Source: Phycomyces blakesleeanus NRRL 1555(-) (Eukaryota > Mucoromycota > Mucoromycetes > Mucorales > Phycomycetaceae). Taken from it: DNA of 64,000 nt. The stretch covers positions 1,128,259 through 1,192,258 of the forward strand of contig NW_017265143.1 in the NCBI RefSeq assembly GCF_001638985.1, given 5' to 3'. How positions within the stretch are numbered: the stretch's first letter is position 1; the number at the start of each line of letters is the position of its first letter. Under the pieces are notes generated by a model that was not told the origin of the DNA, made no database searches, and saw only the letters and a list, made by a program, of their open reading frames with translations. Of the stretch, positions 1 to 13,411 are shown piece after piece. The translations under genes were made by a program, and so were the position numbers.

Positions 1-3000
1 GCCTAAGCCAAGTTTGAATTATATTAGATTTTATCTACAGATATTAATTTCAGTGATCTTACCTTCGCATCACTCTCTTTCTGTTTCTCAATTCATCCAG
101 TTGTATAATAGACTGTGCATCGCTAATCTTTCTCTTGATATCCTTGATTCTCTTGGTAATCTCGACACGTTTGGAATAAGTATCATACAGAGCCGGTAAT
201 TCTGGTGAATTGTGTAGGGGATGCTCAAGAAGAGTTTCTTCTAACAAAACAATTTTCTATTTGAAAGAATCGTAAGATACATACTTCTATACTTGGCTTA
301 TCAAATATCCATTTTAATCCGTACCTCTACTAATTTCTTAAAAGCAGGATCCTTGATATTCATGTTTTGAATTGGGTCCAGCAATGGGATCTTTCCAGGG
401 AATCGTCTTTGCACTTCACGGATTGATCTATGGACATTATTCCGAGCATCTAATGATCGGAGTTCTTTGGGAAGATTGAGACGAATATGACTGATGCCCT
501 CAATTGCGGACAATGCTACAGGAACCACCTAATGATTAAGTTTAGTAAAAAACAACATCAATATATATATATAATTTTTTTCCACTTCTTCTTATTATTA
601 TGCCTTGCTTACAATTGGTATGCCTTCCCCTTCAGGTGCTGGTTGCACACCTACAGTCTGACCCATGGAGTCCTTTGAAGGAGAGCTATCCTTACTGCAA
701 TAGAGGACAACATCGACCAAGTAGTTAGGATTCTCGGGATCAGACTCTTGCTTTCCTTTCTGGACAACTTTGCTATAGTTTACAACAGCACCCCATCCAA
801 AATCTGTATCATCCCGCTTGACCTTGATGAGACGTCCTGGTTGCATAAATGGAAGGCAGTATGTAGGGTGGTTGATCACATCACGAACATCACGCGAATA
901 GGTCTCAATCTGCGATCTAAGGTTATAGTAGTCTTCAACCTCCTCCTGTCTTTCAAGCACCATACTATTCTTCTCAATTTCCAATTTTTTGAGTTCTATA
1001 ATTAAAGTGTTAGTTATTATAATTTATTGGTGACAATACTCCGTACCTTCTTCATACTGAGGAATGTGTGCATCGTTTTGGAAAGTATGGAAGCAACGCT
1101 CCAGCATGAACTCTGGGCTAATTTCTTCTACGCGCAACAAGTTCAAGACCATGTTGTAGCTAAGGTGAAAAGCAGAGTCCATACGATCAGATTCACCCTA
1201 TATACACAAGTGCATTTAATTAAATATAAGAGAAATTGCCATTTATACACATTATTTATCTTACCTTGACCATATTCTTTGCCACATCTGGTTCCATCTT
1301 TTCGTCAATCATCATAATGACTACACCACGCTCATCAAGACCTCTTCTTCCTGCACGACCCGACATCTGAATATATTCACCCGAAGTAACCTAAAATATA
1401 TATATATACAAACAAATAAGCCTATATTCAGAGTAGATTATATGATAGCCAACATACCCAACGCATTTGTTTTCCGTCATATTTGCGAACACTTGTGAAG
1501 ACAACAGTTTTAGCAGGCATGTTCAAACCAATAGAGAAAGTCTCGGTAGCGAACAAGACCTTCAAAAGACCTTCTTGGAATAGAACCTCAATTGTTTCTT
1601 TCATGATAGGCAAAAGACCACCATGATGGACTCCAATACCACGGCGCAAGAGAGGGAGTAGTTGCTGGATTTGAGGCAGCTGACGATCATCTTCACCCAA
1701 AGAGGAGATTGCATTGTTGAAAACTTTGGTGACCATGTCGCGTTCACTTTCTAAACAGTAAATCACACGCATACACACATACACGATATTTAATATTGTT
1801 TTTTTTTCTTGTGTACACTTTCAGAATTATGCGTTTCATACCATCATTAAAATCTAATTTTGACAATTGAAGTGCGTTTGCCTCACACTCTTTCTTGGAG
1901 AAACTGAATACAATAACAGGGTGGTAATTCTTCATCATCACCATCTTAATAATTCTGTAAATGTCGGATGGTCCATCGTTCGCTCCGCCCTTTGCAGTCT
2001 TTGGGCCCTTTTTACCCTTTCCACCGCGTGCCTTGGCACCACTTGGATCATCTCCCTGAGATTCTGAAAGTGCAGCAATTGCTCTCTGGAAGTTGTCTTC
2101 TCTGAAACTACTTTTTTCGTCCACAACCAAGTGGATACCATCACCACCAGCAGGGAAGAGATAATGCTGAAGAGGTGTAGGGCGGAAATCTGTGTATACA
2201 ATGTGACAGGGTTGCTCATGGATTTTACAAATCCACTCTGCAAACTCCATTGCATTGGGAATGGTAGCGGACAAGAACACATAGCGAACAGCGTGGGGGA
2301 GTAGAATAATAGATTCTTCCCAAACGACACCTCTTGCTAAATCATTCCACCGTCGAAGGTCAGTTTTACTGTTGTGGAAAGATTTTCAACCCTATCTACC
2401 GCATCCGCCTTCTCTCTGCCTTATCTGATGATCTTATTCCCTCTTTCTATCTTTTTTTTACCTGAATCTCTCATGTAATGAATCTCATCATAAACAACCC
2501 AGGCAACTTCTCTGATAATTTCTGATCCTCGGTATAACATAGATCTTAAAATCTCGGTTGTCATTACCAAGCATGATGCCTGAGGATTGATTGTCACATC
2601 ACCAGTCAACAATCCTACATCACCAAACTCTTCCGTAAATTCTCTGAATTTCTGGTTAGACAAAGCCTAGTGCAAGTAATATATGGTAAATTATGTTTTT
2701 TAGTCATTTATATTTAATAAAATAATTCATGCGTATATATAAGATTTACCTTGATAGGAGATGTATAAATGACACGCTGTTTATTTTTCAAGCATTGAGC
2801 AATGGCATATTCGGCGACCACAGTCTTACCAGCAGATGTATGCGCAGAAACAAGAACAGACTCATTACGTTCAATTGAAGATACTGCAACACGCTGGAAA
2901 GGATCAAGAGTGAAAGGATATGTACGTGCAGGATTCTCTGGGGGGACATGCTTTGAGATTGGTACATAGTCGTATTTCGGTGGTACTGCAACTTGATGTC

Positions 3001-3469
3001 TAACCTAGAAAGTTTTGGAATAAGTTTATTTCTTCCTCTTTTCTTCTTCTTCCTCTTATTTTTTTTAAATAAAAAACAGAAGAAAAAAAGGATGGCCTAG
3101 ACATACTTGATGACTCAATACGAGTTGTTCGCCATCAATAGAAGGAGCAGCCTGAAGACCAGGAATATTTGCAACTTCTCTTGACGTTTCCTGTTCAAAA
3201 GTATCTGCTACAATCGGTTGAGGTTGGTTGGCTTCCTCCGCTCTGAAACGCCGGATTTCGTCGTCTTCATCTTGAGCGTTCGTAGTAGGGCGTTTTCTAA
3301 AGGAATCATCCTCGTCGGACGAATCGTTGTCTAATGGACGTTTATTTTTTGAGGTTTGTTCGTTTTTGATGTCGAATTCAATGTCATCAGCGGAATCGTC
3401 GAAATTCTCGACTGGTGCATTTCCACTAAAGACATCGTAGAGCTGATCAGTAGTATCGTCGTCAAACAT
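1..3469 (-). CDS. MTR4: ATP-dependent RNA helicase MTR4 (TRAMP/exosome), 3' end outside window
   Basis: This is the Ski2-like DExH helicase that feeds RNA to the nuclear exosome. Eleven exons are visible: 3469-3107, 3004-2750, 2666-2462, 2336-1842, 1750-1458, 1390-1265, 1197-1047, 995-613, 528-325, 256-63 and the first two bases of the next at 2-1. The roughly 890 residues seen hold an acidic low-complexity N-terminus (about 1-110), Walker A AHTSAGKT, the box DEIH, motif III SAT, and [10 protein letters not shown] of motif VI. The arch/KOW region follows (exons 8-9). The start ATG at 3469 has a good context (GCCATG); an ATG 9 codons upstream is in frame but weaker. Human MTR4 is about 1,040 residues, so about 150 C-terminal residues lie beyond the window. 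A glycine/lysine-rich insert (about 460-480) sits between the RecA domains. Confidence 0.96.
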
Positions 3470-6400
3470 GGCGTAGTTTTTTGATTTAATATACACTGAC
3501 AGTTAGGGACAAACAACTTCCTGCAAAACCTTGTGGCTACAGGAAAAGTAAATAGCAGTCACTTATATCAGTCACTAGAACAAAATGGATACTCACATTT
3601 CGAATTTTGTGATTTGGGAAAGTTTAAAGGAATTTAGTACATCTTTGAGCTTCTAATATTTGGATCAAATAGCTTGCTTAATCTGTGGAAAATCTCAATT
3701 AAAGAGCTTTGTTTTTTTATTAATGAATACTATTTTTTAATATTACTGTGCTGATATATTTTGATTAAGGTTTCTTTTTTCCTTTCAAAAAATATGGCAT
3801 TAATATTTAAATATCAATATGTATATACAAATATTTGTATAAAATCAGAATTATTGTCAAGGCATATTATAGAAATGCATGCTCTAATGATAAAATGATC
3901 CTTTATATTTGTAGTCTAGGAGTATATTGGTAGTAATCACTAATATATCAAACATTGGTATACTAAAATAATGTCTTGCGCTATACTCTCACTTGTACAC
4001 GGCAAGGGGATCGGCCCCCCTCTCGTAATTATTTATTTTTCCAATTGACTATGGTTTTGTGCAAGTGTATTATCAAGTTAAAACGAATATGATTATTAGC
4101 CCACATTTGTTGTTGTTATTACCATTTTACTGTGTGTGAATTAAGGTGGAATGGCCGTATTTCTATTGTGTAATTTACTTTTACTAATATAAAATACTTG
4201 TTAAAGATAAAGTCAAGAAAATACGTTTTCGTAACATATTCTGGCTATTGTTTTTCTTTGATATCTTCATAACCCTATATTAGAAATTATCGGGAGTGAA
4301 TTCATTGTTGGAGGCGGAGTGATTGCGAGGATAGGGCAAGATGTACTATACATCAAATCATCTACTTGCCATAAAGCTTCTTTAGTGTGAGACGAGCTGA
4401 TGGTTTTGATATGACTGGGATAATTTCCAATTCATAAATTTCACGCCACTTTTGAATGTCAAACTCTGTGTATGTGATTTTTCTTTATAAATATATGAAT
4501 TTAAAGATACAACATCCAAATATGAAATAAGTTTGGCTTTAATGAATATCAATATACAAATCCAATGTTTTGATAGATGGATAGATTGATAGATGAAATA
4601 GCGCGTACCCCCATAAAAGTCAATGCGTTACGCCTAAACCATCATTAGAAAATCACGGTCTGTGCTTGTGGCCCATCGGAATAGATGTGTAGTTTTAGCT
4701 TGTTACTTTGGCTGCAGGCTTACTGAACATATTTATTTTGGCTATAAGATTATGCTATAAATAAATGTAAGTACCAGTGATTGGCTATATTGATCTTGAG
4801 TTGGTTTTTTGTTTTTTTTTAAGGTTGGTTTCATTCCGATTGACATCCTTGAGTAACTTTTTGTATTTTAGATTTCCAATATTTCTGGACTGCAAAATGA
4901 ATTGGCTACGAAGAATTTTATAAGATAGCCCTAGTATATAACGCACTAGTCTTAGCTGATACTCCAGATACTATATTAATAGAACATATTCATCTAATGG
5001 GGATCTCAAAAGCTTTACATGTACAAGTTGGCATAGCGACAACCTTAAAGACAATGGAATTCAAACGATAAACATGTGAAGCCCAATCATTTATCTAGCA
5101 CGGACCGGCGGCTACTTTCTTTTTGTTTTATCTGTGTGTTCCATGCGGATACAGACCTCTGGATTTTCTTTATTTCCCGGCTTACGGAGAAAGATTTTGT
5201 TGACGTATCTTGAGGAATACCAAAAGCATATCGATGAGTAACCATGCGTACACTCGGAATAAGAAAACTCGAGAAAACTCAGAGCCATTGTTCTTTTTTT
5301 TTTTTTTGCTTTGACCTTTAGCTTGCCATTTTTGCATGATATGGCGCTTTGCTCCGTGTTCAAGTTCTCCTTCTTCTTCTTTTTTTTTTACGAAAACCTC
5401 CTCAACCAATTTATTGATCCAATTCAAAAGTTAAAGTACAATATTGATCAATTGATTGGGTATTTTTTACGCCAAGGGATTGTTATTTATTCACATATTT
5501 TTTTCCTTTTTGTCCTACGAATTGTAAGGAAAGAACAAGTCTTCTTGTGCAGAGTATCACGAATTGTTTCTACTACCTTCTAATTCTGGCGATCTCTCGC
5601 ACAGCATAGGTCAACCATTGTTTTATTCATGGGCCTTTTTAAACTACAGATACAGAAAGAATGAGAGGCTTTTTCGTTTCAGTGTGAGAGTCGGGAATAC
5701 AAACGATGAGAAAGCCACGTTGGGGACCCCGCGCGCCTTGGAGACCTTATGATTACAGAAATACAAAACGTGTCAATGGAAACAACAGTGCAAATCAATA
5801 GGGCTAAAGAGGTTTATTGATTCAAAGATTTCTTAATACATGGTATTGAAGACATGGTTATCAAAGGAGGCTAGTCAGTCCTCATCTTTTTATTTTGTTT
5901 TCAATTTTGGTGCTGTTTTAGTTTTAGTTAAGGAACCAGGTCTCGACCATTGCTTCCTATAAGGAATTCCGATCTATACTTTTTAGACTTTCAGTGCAAT
6001 ATATACAGACTCAATTTTTTAAATATATATCAAAATAACAATACTATTCTGTGCACGGGCCTAGACACGACTACAAATACAGAAAGAGATAAAAAACTAT
6101 TAGATTGGTATTTTGAATTGAACATATCGAGCTTATCGAATCGAGTAAACCAAGTGAATATGGTGAATACGAAGAATATGTTGAGTGTGGTGAATATGAT
6201 GAATATAATTAATAGGGCAAATAGAGCAGAATTGGTACGCACACCTATGCATTCACACATAAATTCGTTAGAAATGTTCTGTAAACTGTTTCTTAGTAAC
6301 AAATTCAGTCTACAAATGCATTTTTCTTTAAAAAAAATCCTGGTTCGGGGTCACTCGTGTCCACTTGTACAGGGCTCATACTGATTTCATCTCTAAAATC

Positions 6401-7005
6401 GGAAATATTTGGCTCTTTCTATTCCCTTTCTGTGTATTCGGTTGCAAACCAATCGGTGTAACATCAGTCAAAGTGACACATATGCATTCAAAGATCTATA
6501 GAATTTTTTTACCAAATGGTACCTGGACCCCCCAAGCTCTTTGATTTGAAAGACAGTATACAAAAAGAAAAAATTAAAAAAAAAGAAAGAAACCAAATAA
6601 TCCCGCAATATATCCTCTTAAATGATTGACTTGAGCCGAACCTTACAAAAGCCTTTATAATACTTTGAACTCAACGCTATTGTTCATCATTATCTAAGAA
6701 AAAAAAATTATAAGTTCCTATTTTTAAAAATAAAAAAAAAACTCTTCTTTGAGGTCAGGAAGGTACCGGGAGTCGTAAAAGAGGTTCCGTATGGTGTTGA
6801 ATTTGTAACATGTAGTATTTGATCAAATAAACCAGGGCAGGGCTTGGGTGCCATGCCTAAATGTCTTTGAAACTAAGAGGTGTTCACTGCGGATCATTAA
6901 TCCCACACGCACAAACACAAGCATATACCACATAACATCATTTTTGTGTTGCTTGCCTTAGGTGACCCGGTCAAGATACCCGTGAATACCGAGATCGACC
7001 CCAGC
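3470..7005. other. Intergenic region, no supported gene
   Basis: I see AT-rich sequence with homopolymer runs and no open reading frame with convincing composition, splice structure or family resemblance. The stretch 6120-6230 has a degenerate 9-bp repeat of the type GTGAATATG. Confidence 0.6.
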
Positions 7006-7012
7006 TATATAA
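7006..7012 (+). promoter_or_regulatory. Candidate TATA box
   Basis: TATATAA lies 59 bp before the ATG of the gene at 7071, followed by a pyrimidine-rich stretch (7021-7068) that would form a short leader. The spacing fits a TATA promoter with a leader of about 30 nt. Confidence 0.4.
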
Positions 7013-7070
7013 TCAACTAAATTTCTCTCATTTATTTTTATTTTTTCCCCTTCTTTCTTTATCCCTTTCA

Positions 7071-7646
7071 ATGTACTCTCCTCGTCGCCTACCTCTCACC
7101 AAAGAGAATCTCTCCAGAAAAGAGAGAGAAGAAGCGGAACTTCATAGCAGCAACATCTCCCGACGTCGCCGAACTTCCACCAAAGACTGCGTGATGGAAT
7201 CTCCTCGTCTCATGCCCTTCCCTTACCACAACGATTCTTGCTTTCTACCCACAGTAGAACACCCACAATCGAAGCAGCCAACCACAGAATCTTACGTCAG
7301 CCTCTCAAACACAGCCTTCTCCTCCTGTTCGCCATCTTCTTATGCCTCAACTAGGACACCTTGTAGTCTTAGTGCAGAAAAACGCTCTGTGACCTTTGCG
7401 GCGCCACTCGAAAAGGGGTCTGAAAAACTCGACAAATCATCAAAGTCATCACCAGCCCGCCGCCTTCTTTCTCGTGGAAAGAACATCAATGTACCAGGCA
7501 CTCGCTTTGTACATTTTTGTCGAAAGTGGCTTGGGAAACGCGAGCCTGAAACTTGTTTGACAGAGAATTCGCCTGTCTGGTACAGTCGTTTTGATTCAAA
7601 CCCTGTCCCACCTCAAGGTTTACAGTACGCGGTTGCCAGCTATTAA
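7071..7646 (+). CDS. Hypothetical Ser/Arg-rich protein, 191 residues
   Basis: I do not recognise this protein. It is an intron-free frame in otherwise closed surroundings, preceded by a TATA-like box and a CT-rich leader. Composition is normal for coding sequence, unlike the low-complexity frames nearby. It is rich in Ser, Pro and Arg with basic patches (SRRRRTSTK near residue 30, SSPARRLLSRGK near 125), several possible phosphorylation sites of the RxxS and SP types, and a short conserved-looking C-terminal part around residues 140-190 with two Trp and two Cys. No signal peptide or membrane segment is visible. It looks intrinsically disordered. It could be a lineage-specific regulatory or cell-cycle protein, but that is a guess. 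Confidence 0.5.
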   Translation: MYSPRRLPLTKENLSRKEREEAELHSSNISRRRRTSTKDCVMESPRLMPFPYHNDSCFLPTVEHPQSKQPTTESYVSLSNTAFSSCSPSSYASTRTPCSLSAEKRSVTFAAPLEKGSEKLDKSSKSSPARRLLSRGKNINVPGTRFVHFCRKWLGKREPETCLTENSPVWYSRFDSNPVPPQGLQYAVASY

Positions 7647-7685
7647 GTCCAGCAAAAAAAAAGATAATTAATGGAGCTGGACCCC

Positions 7686-7706
7686 ATACACACACACACA
7701 CACACA
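7686..7706. repeat. (CA)n microsatellite
   Basis: About ten CA units lie 40 bp after the stop codon of the preceding gene. Confidence 0.9.
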
Positions 7707-7823
7707 AACTATCTCTGTCTTAATTTTAGTGTTTGGTGCAACTTTGCTTCTGTACTTGCTTTTTCCTTCCTTTTCCTTCCTTATATATTTCTCCCTCCCT
7801 CTATCTATCTATCTCTATATTTC

Positions 7824-7825
<2 letters not shown>

Positions 7826-7854
<29 letters not shown>
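7826..7854. repeat. (TA)n microsatellite
   Basis: About fourteen TA units follow a CT-rich stretch (7760-7825). Confidence 0.9.
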
Positions 7855-7856
<2 letters not shown>

Positions 7857-8098
7857 ACACGCTGTGCGTAGCTACATATCCTAATCACCATTTATTTTAT
7901 TCCCCTGCAAAAAAAAGCCCATATTTCTCTTTATTTATTTATTTTTTTCTGTACATAATTTCCTGCTCTTTTCTGCTTGTATTTTTTCTCTCCCTCTCTC
8001 TATCTCTTAATCTCTTTGTCAGTCAATCAATCCAGTCTAGTCCCCGTCTTTATATCACTTTATTTTATTTAATGAAAAGGGTTAAAAATATATATATA

Positions 8099-8106
8099 CA
8101 TGTATG

Positions 8107-8136
<30 letters not shown>
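8099..8136. repeat. (TGTA)n microsatellite
   Basis: Nine TGTA units. The frame through it encodes only alternating Cys-Met-Tyr-Val and is not a gene. Confidence 0.9.
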
Positions 8137-8137
<1 letters not shown>

Positions 8138-8139
8138 TT

Positions 8140-10044
8140 TGTCTTTCAAAATTTACTCTGATATTCCATAAAGACCGACTTTATTTCTTCCTTTCTTTCT
8201 TTTTCGTTGTTGAGAATACAAGCACATACACAAAAATGGCCGTAATTAGCCACTAGCCGAATTGAAACCGTGTTTGGAAATCTGAATGTTTGGTTCAACA
8301 AACCTAACATGAGTACGACCGAGAGATATTGATAGTTCATATTGACTTTTCGTAATCGGAACCATGGAGAATGTTATCCTTTTGGTTTTCAAAAAGAAAG
8401 CAATAAAAATAAAATAAAATAAAATAAAAAATGAATTATTTCCGCTCTAAAATTCTCTCACACATATGACAAATAATCATTTCAAAATATGTAAAATATA
8501 AAGTTGTTGGTTTATACGCCATACATATATAAATAAAAGAAGGTTCTCTCTTGTAAGCTTCAATGTTGCCAAGCCGTATTAATTATTTTAGGCTTCCCTG
8601 TTCCGTATAAATCTTGATTTATATCATCACTATGTTCTTTTTTTTGAATGTAATATTATAGAGTAAGCCTCAATTAACCGCTTTGTTGTACTGGTATCCT
8701 TGATGCATAAAACTGCTTTTAAAGAAGAATATTAAAAATATTTGATAATATCTCAAAATAGAGTAATCCTAAATAATCAGTACATTCAGGTTCCCCCCCA
8801 AAAAATAATATAAGTAGCCATGAAAGCAGAATCCCCCAAGCAAGTTAATATAAGTAATTGAATAGGCAGCATTTGACTTATTTTAATTCAACTTAATTCG
8901 TAGTAATTTAGCGGTTTGATTTCGGGAAAGACCTAATGAGCTTTTCATTGTACAAAAAGGAAAAATATATAAAAATAGTCAATTATCAGTAACGCCATCT
9001 AACCTAAGAATGTTCTGTAAATTTGCAATAAAAATGATATGAATGATATCTAGAATAGAGATTATCTGCACCTAAGAAAGAAAAACACGAAAATGTCTTA
9101 TCAATGATTATATTGTGCACTCTAGGCTCATCAACAAGCATATCATAGGCCATAAAATGTCGGGTCTTTGTTGAACAAAAATAAAAAGAAGGAATTATTC
9201 ACGCTTTTACGGTGTAGGCTCAGCGCAGGGTGCGTGCATCACAGGAAAATTATTTTGAAATCTAGAACCGCCATCCCCACATCTCTTTAACATTTGTCTT
9301 TTATCTATATTTTGCCCATTGATTGACTGTATTATAGCTGCTTTCTTAAAAGTCAAGCTCTTTAAATTTGCGTAGCCTTGGACTCATTCATATATTAGCT
9401 ACAATGTACCATATCTACTATAATCTATGCACACTGTCAATATATAATTATGCAGCAATTCATCTGTAGATTGCTTTAGCTCGTTACCATGCAAGAAAAT
9501 TTAAAGAATAATTCAAAAATACCTTTTCAATTAACTGTTGTTAAGCCAACCACTGATATCTATCTTCTTTTCATTGCCCTGTTTATACCCAACTTTCCTT
9601 TACTTTCTACTATCTCTTTTGTGTTGGTTGAGCAAATGACATGTATATATATATATATCTGACTTAATTAAACCCCTGTACAATTGGAGCCAGCAGTGGA
9701 AGTAGACTGACTTGAATTCTTGGCTAATCCTCAACTATGATAGTGCAAAGTAAGACATATCAAAGCGTACTAATTATCTAACTAGCTTGAACTCAAGTAA
9801 GCACAAGCTATAAATTTCTATCCTTTTTTTCTCTCTCTTTTTTTAATAAGTAAAATAAAAAAGCAATATTTGACTTTAGAAAAATACAATATAATTTTAT
9901 TTTATTAAATGACTATAACACCAAGGACCCAAAAACGTTGCCTTTGGTACAAAACAAAACAAATCTGTGAAACTACAGGATCAATACTCCAAAAAAAAAA
10001 TACAAGGAAACTCTGTCGTGTGTAACCCCAACTTTCAGTCTGTT
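8140..10044. other. Intergenic region, no supported gene
   Basis: AT-rich sequence with frequent stops in all frames. I see no RNA gene or repeat of note. Confidence 0.6.
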
Positions 10045-10996
10045 TCACAGATTGATCTGGCCCTTGATTGAACCAGAGGACACAGCGAGCAACGTCTCAC
10101 CAAAGGTGACGTTATTGAATTCGATGCTTCCCGAAACCACAGACAATGAAAGGCCGGCAGGCGACGAAATGTTATTTGATATACTGACGTTACTACGTAA
10201 TGTAGAATATTCAAAAGACTCGAGAGTGGTATTGCTGGGTACATCGACAATGATATTAACAGAGAAGCAAACAAAATCATCGTCAAAGTTGTCGCGCTAC
10301 AACGTATAAGGCATTAATTTCTCCTCTTCTTCTTTTTTGTTATGATTCACAAGGTAATCAGATTGTCATTAAAGTTCCTTACCCCAATATGAAAAGTAAG
10401 TGTATCGTTGTTTACGTATTCTGGCATCATGTAAATTCGATCCCGGTATTCTTCACCAGTCTTGATATCGAAAGTAACAAAAACTTCTTGTACAGTACTG
10501 TTTGGTTGTACACGAATGCTGTTTCTCTGTTGGATTTTTGGAAGCTTTCAATATTAATTCATGTGGACGGAAAAGGTATAGCAATACTTTTGTACCTTTA
10601 ATGAAATATGATGCATTTCGTCAAACTCAACCTTTAGCTTTGTGTATTGAGAAGAAACCGGTAGATTCGACTCTCCATACCAAGGATAAGTAGGATCAGG
10701 GCAGGATAAAGCTTGATTTTCCTATCCACTATTAGTTAGCATTGGTATACCAAGTATCCAGTAATGCTTTTTTTATGACTTACCGCCTCGGCCTTCATCT
10801 CCATCTCGTTACTAGTTACTGAGATTGCATGTCTATCTGTGGATTGAATTATACAAACGATCCAAATTAAGGTTGCCGCAAGACTGAAGCGAGATGTCCA
10901 GTCCATGAAAGATCTAGTTCTAGCAGGGGATGGCGTGTGTGCATCTGATTGAGTGGGCAATAAGGGCTGTTTCTCTGGATCTGTTTGGCAGTTCAT
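10045..10996 (-). CDS. Type II single-pass membrane protein with glycosylated luminal domain (hypothetical)
   Basis: Four exons join in frame at canonical sites: 10996-10784, 10721-10596, 10544-10383 and 10296-10045, giving 250 residues. The N-terminal 35 residues are polar and Pro-rich, then a short hydrophobic segment (about 37-52, LAATLIWIVCII) acts as the only membrane span, without a preceding signal peptide. The remaining 200 residues carry at least six N-x-S/T sequons (NST, NDT, NTT, NVS, NIS, NVT), which supports a luminal or extracellular position. The C-terminal 80 residues have alternating hydrophobic and small residues with repeated SGSI motifs, resembling the beta-rich repeats of DUF4097-type domains; that family link is weak inference. 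The short second intron (51 nt) is set by frame continuity. Function unknown. Confidence 0.7.
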
Positions 10997-13411
10997 TGTA
11001 AGAAGAGTGATGAAAATAAGTAATTCCCAGAAAGACGTTATTTAAATATGATTCTAAATATCTGTAGAAAGGCTATCAATCTCTTGTCCTGTATTATACT
11101 CCTAAATATGTATAGGAGGAAATGTGGTACCATATCTTGGCTTGACTCAACGACTAGAATGCTTGGCAATATGATATGTCTATATATCTCTAGTTTAAAG
11201 CAAATATTCAATTAAATAGATTTATGCTTGAAATAATCTAGGAAAGCTATCATCCTTAAGAAACATGTAATTCGAAGCTTAAAATTAGATATCTGATAGT
11301 AATATCTTAAAGAGCTGAGTAGGCCAAGCTTTTTTGCTTCTAAAAAAGATTCTAATTTTTGGCTTACTTAATTCTGTCTACGTACCTTTTTTTTTCCTTT
11401 AATTTTTTCTTGGCACACGTACAAATTTATTACTAATCTTGCAAACCCTCAAGGCAAATTTATCTTTCTCTCTCTTATTACAGCTTCTATCTTCAGTTAC
11501 AATACATAATCTTCAATCTAAATGATAAGCAATTAAATAGATGACTTCTATATAAACTCGATTATACAAATCTATTTCTAATAATTACGTATATGTGAGT
11601 AGCCTGAGAAATATACGAGGGGAGGAGCTCATAATTTCTGCCGGTAATGGGTTATGCTGCTTGCAGAGGTTATATTTTAATGGAAGAGAAACTTTAGGTT
11701 GCACACAATGAAAAATTAATTAGATATTTTAGGAGACAGGGAATATGTACAACCAGCATAATTCGATGTTTATTACCTGTACAGATCCCGGCTTACATTA
11801 CCTCTATTCGTTTTCCATTCTTCATTCTTTTTTTTACAAGCTATTCCTACATACATGAAGAAATCAAAGGCAAAATACACTTTCTTAAATACTGTTATTT
11901 AACTGCTATACCTTAATGTATAGTATGAAAGATTATTACCGATAGATTTATTAGGGTGCACCTTTTTTTTATAATCGAAAATTTTATATGTAAAGTTAGA
12001 AAGCCATAAGGTTTTATGGGATCCTAACTTTTTTGAATTCTGTTATCGCTGAGATGTTTGTTTTACTATGTAGAAACTCTCTGCGGTGAGACATCTCTTA
12101 CTTCTCTGCAAAAATATTTTTCTTTGTCAAGATAAAGTCTCAATATTTAAGCATGGCAACAAATGTAAGATTCCTTTTTCTCAGCCAATAATATTTGTTT
12201 CTGAGTTTCGCATACAGTTGTATAATGTATCGTGTTACATAAACGACTCCAGATTACCATTTACATTATTGGGGTTTTCAATCCAAAAAATGTCCTCTTT
12301 TCACAAATTATCTATTATAAAAAAGGTGCACCCTATTATCACGGAAAAAAAACATACTTAGTAGAAAAGCCCTTTTTTTTTAAGGATAACTATCTAGATA
12401 AGAACGCCCTTTTTCTTTAGGTAATAAACCGTTGCACTTTTTGTTAATAAAACATTAATACCAAGCTTGAGGATAAGAATCTTATTATTCTGTATTTTGC
12501 TTGTTCGAAGGTTGACCTATTGTGTATGTCACAATACAGTGCTTAAGTAAGCAATAATCCATTGTTTTTGAAGGATCTCCATTCTATTTCAAATTCTGAA
12601 GCTTAGACTTTATCCAATAGGCTATATGAAAGTCATGGCTGCATGCATTCTTTTTTGTAAAACGAGAACCTTGACTCATTTATTTGGACAATGTGTTTTC
12701 ACTCAATTAAACTATTTACGATGCTTGATAATGTATTTATCTGGTAATAACGACTTTTAACTGTATAGCTATATGTCAACTTGGTGTAAAAAGAAGAAGG
12801 TAATGCACGCTTGTTTTTTCTGCTTCATGTGTAAATGTCATATCCAAACTAATTAATTCGAGCAATATGGCTTGGTAACATGCAGTTGATTTTATACTGT
12901 CGAGTTGGGATGTTTCTTAATATTTTATTAAAAGATTTGTATTTACCTCAATATCCCATGACAAGTATGATCAACAAAAGCAAGTAAGTCTAATCTCTAT
13001 ATCTTACAATAAACATAAACCTTCCAATCTTTTGCAGCCTTTATATTTAAACAAAGTTTATTATTGATATATATCTAGTGCGCAGACTTATGAAGCTCAG
13101 CACTGTTTCTTGTTGGTTGTAGAGCATTTGCTTCAAGATATTTTTGCATAATGATTCAAGTTCAAGAGTAAATAATGTCAATTATTGAGACATAAGTGTA
13201 CACCCGCTGAGTATAAGCTAAACACAACTCATGCTGTATTGTATCAATAAAAACAAGAACCATTTTATGAATATAACTAAGTACAAAAGCACCTCCATCC
13301 TTTGATATGCTAATTTTTGCAGTGTATGGAATATAAGCAGGATCGGAGTTTTCAAACCCATCTTTCATTTTTTCCCTTTCTTTTCTCTCCTTTAAACCTG
13401 TATTTCTTATC
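10997..13411. other. Intergenic region, no supported gene
   Basis: Very AT-rich. The longest frame (12086-12361, plus) is low in complexity and lacks splice or family support. Poly-A/T runs such as AAAAAAGGTGCACCC appear near 11958 and 12320 in inverted copies. Confidence 0.6.

Noticed and set aside
5112..5752. Overlapping short frames on both strands
   Set aside because: They follow poly-A/T and poly-K/F runs, have no splice continuity and no family resemblance.
5950..6384. 144-codon frame
   Set aside because: Driven by a degenerate 9-bp repeat and Asn/Met-rich translation; no supporting features.
7733..8137. 134-codon frame
   Set aside because: It reads through three microsatellites and CT-rich DNA.
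12086..12420. Two overlapping frames in AT-rich DNA
   Set aside because: Low complexity, no homology, no transcript signals.
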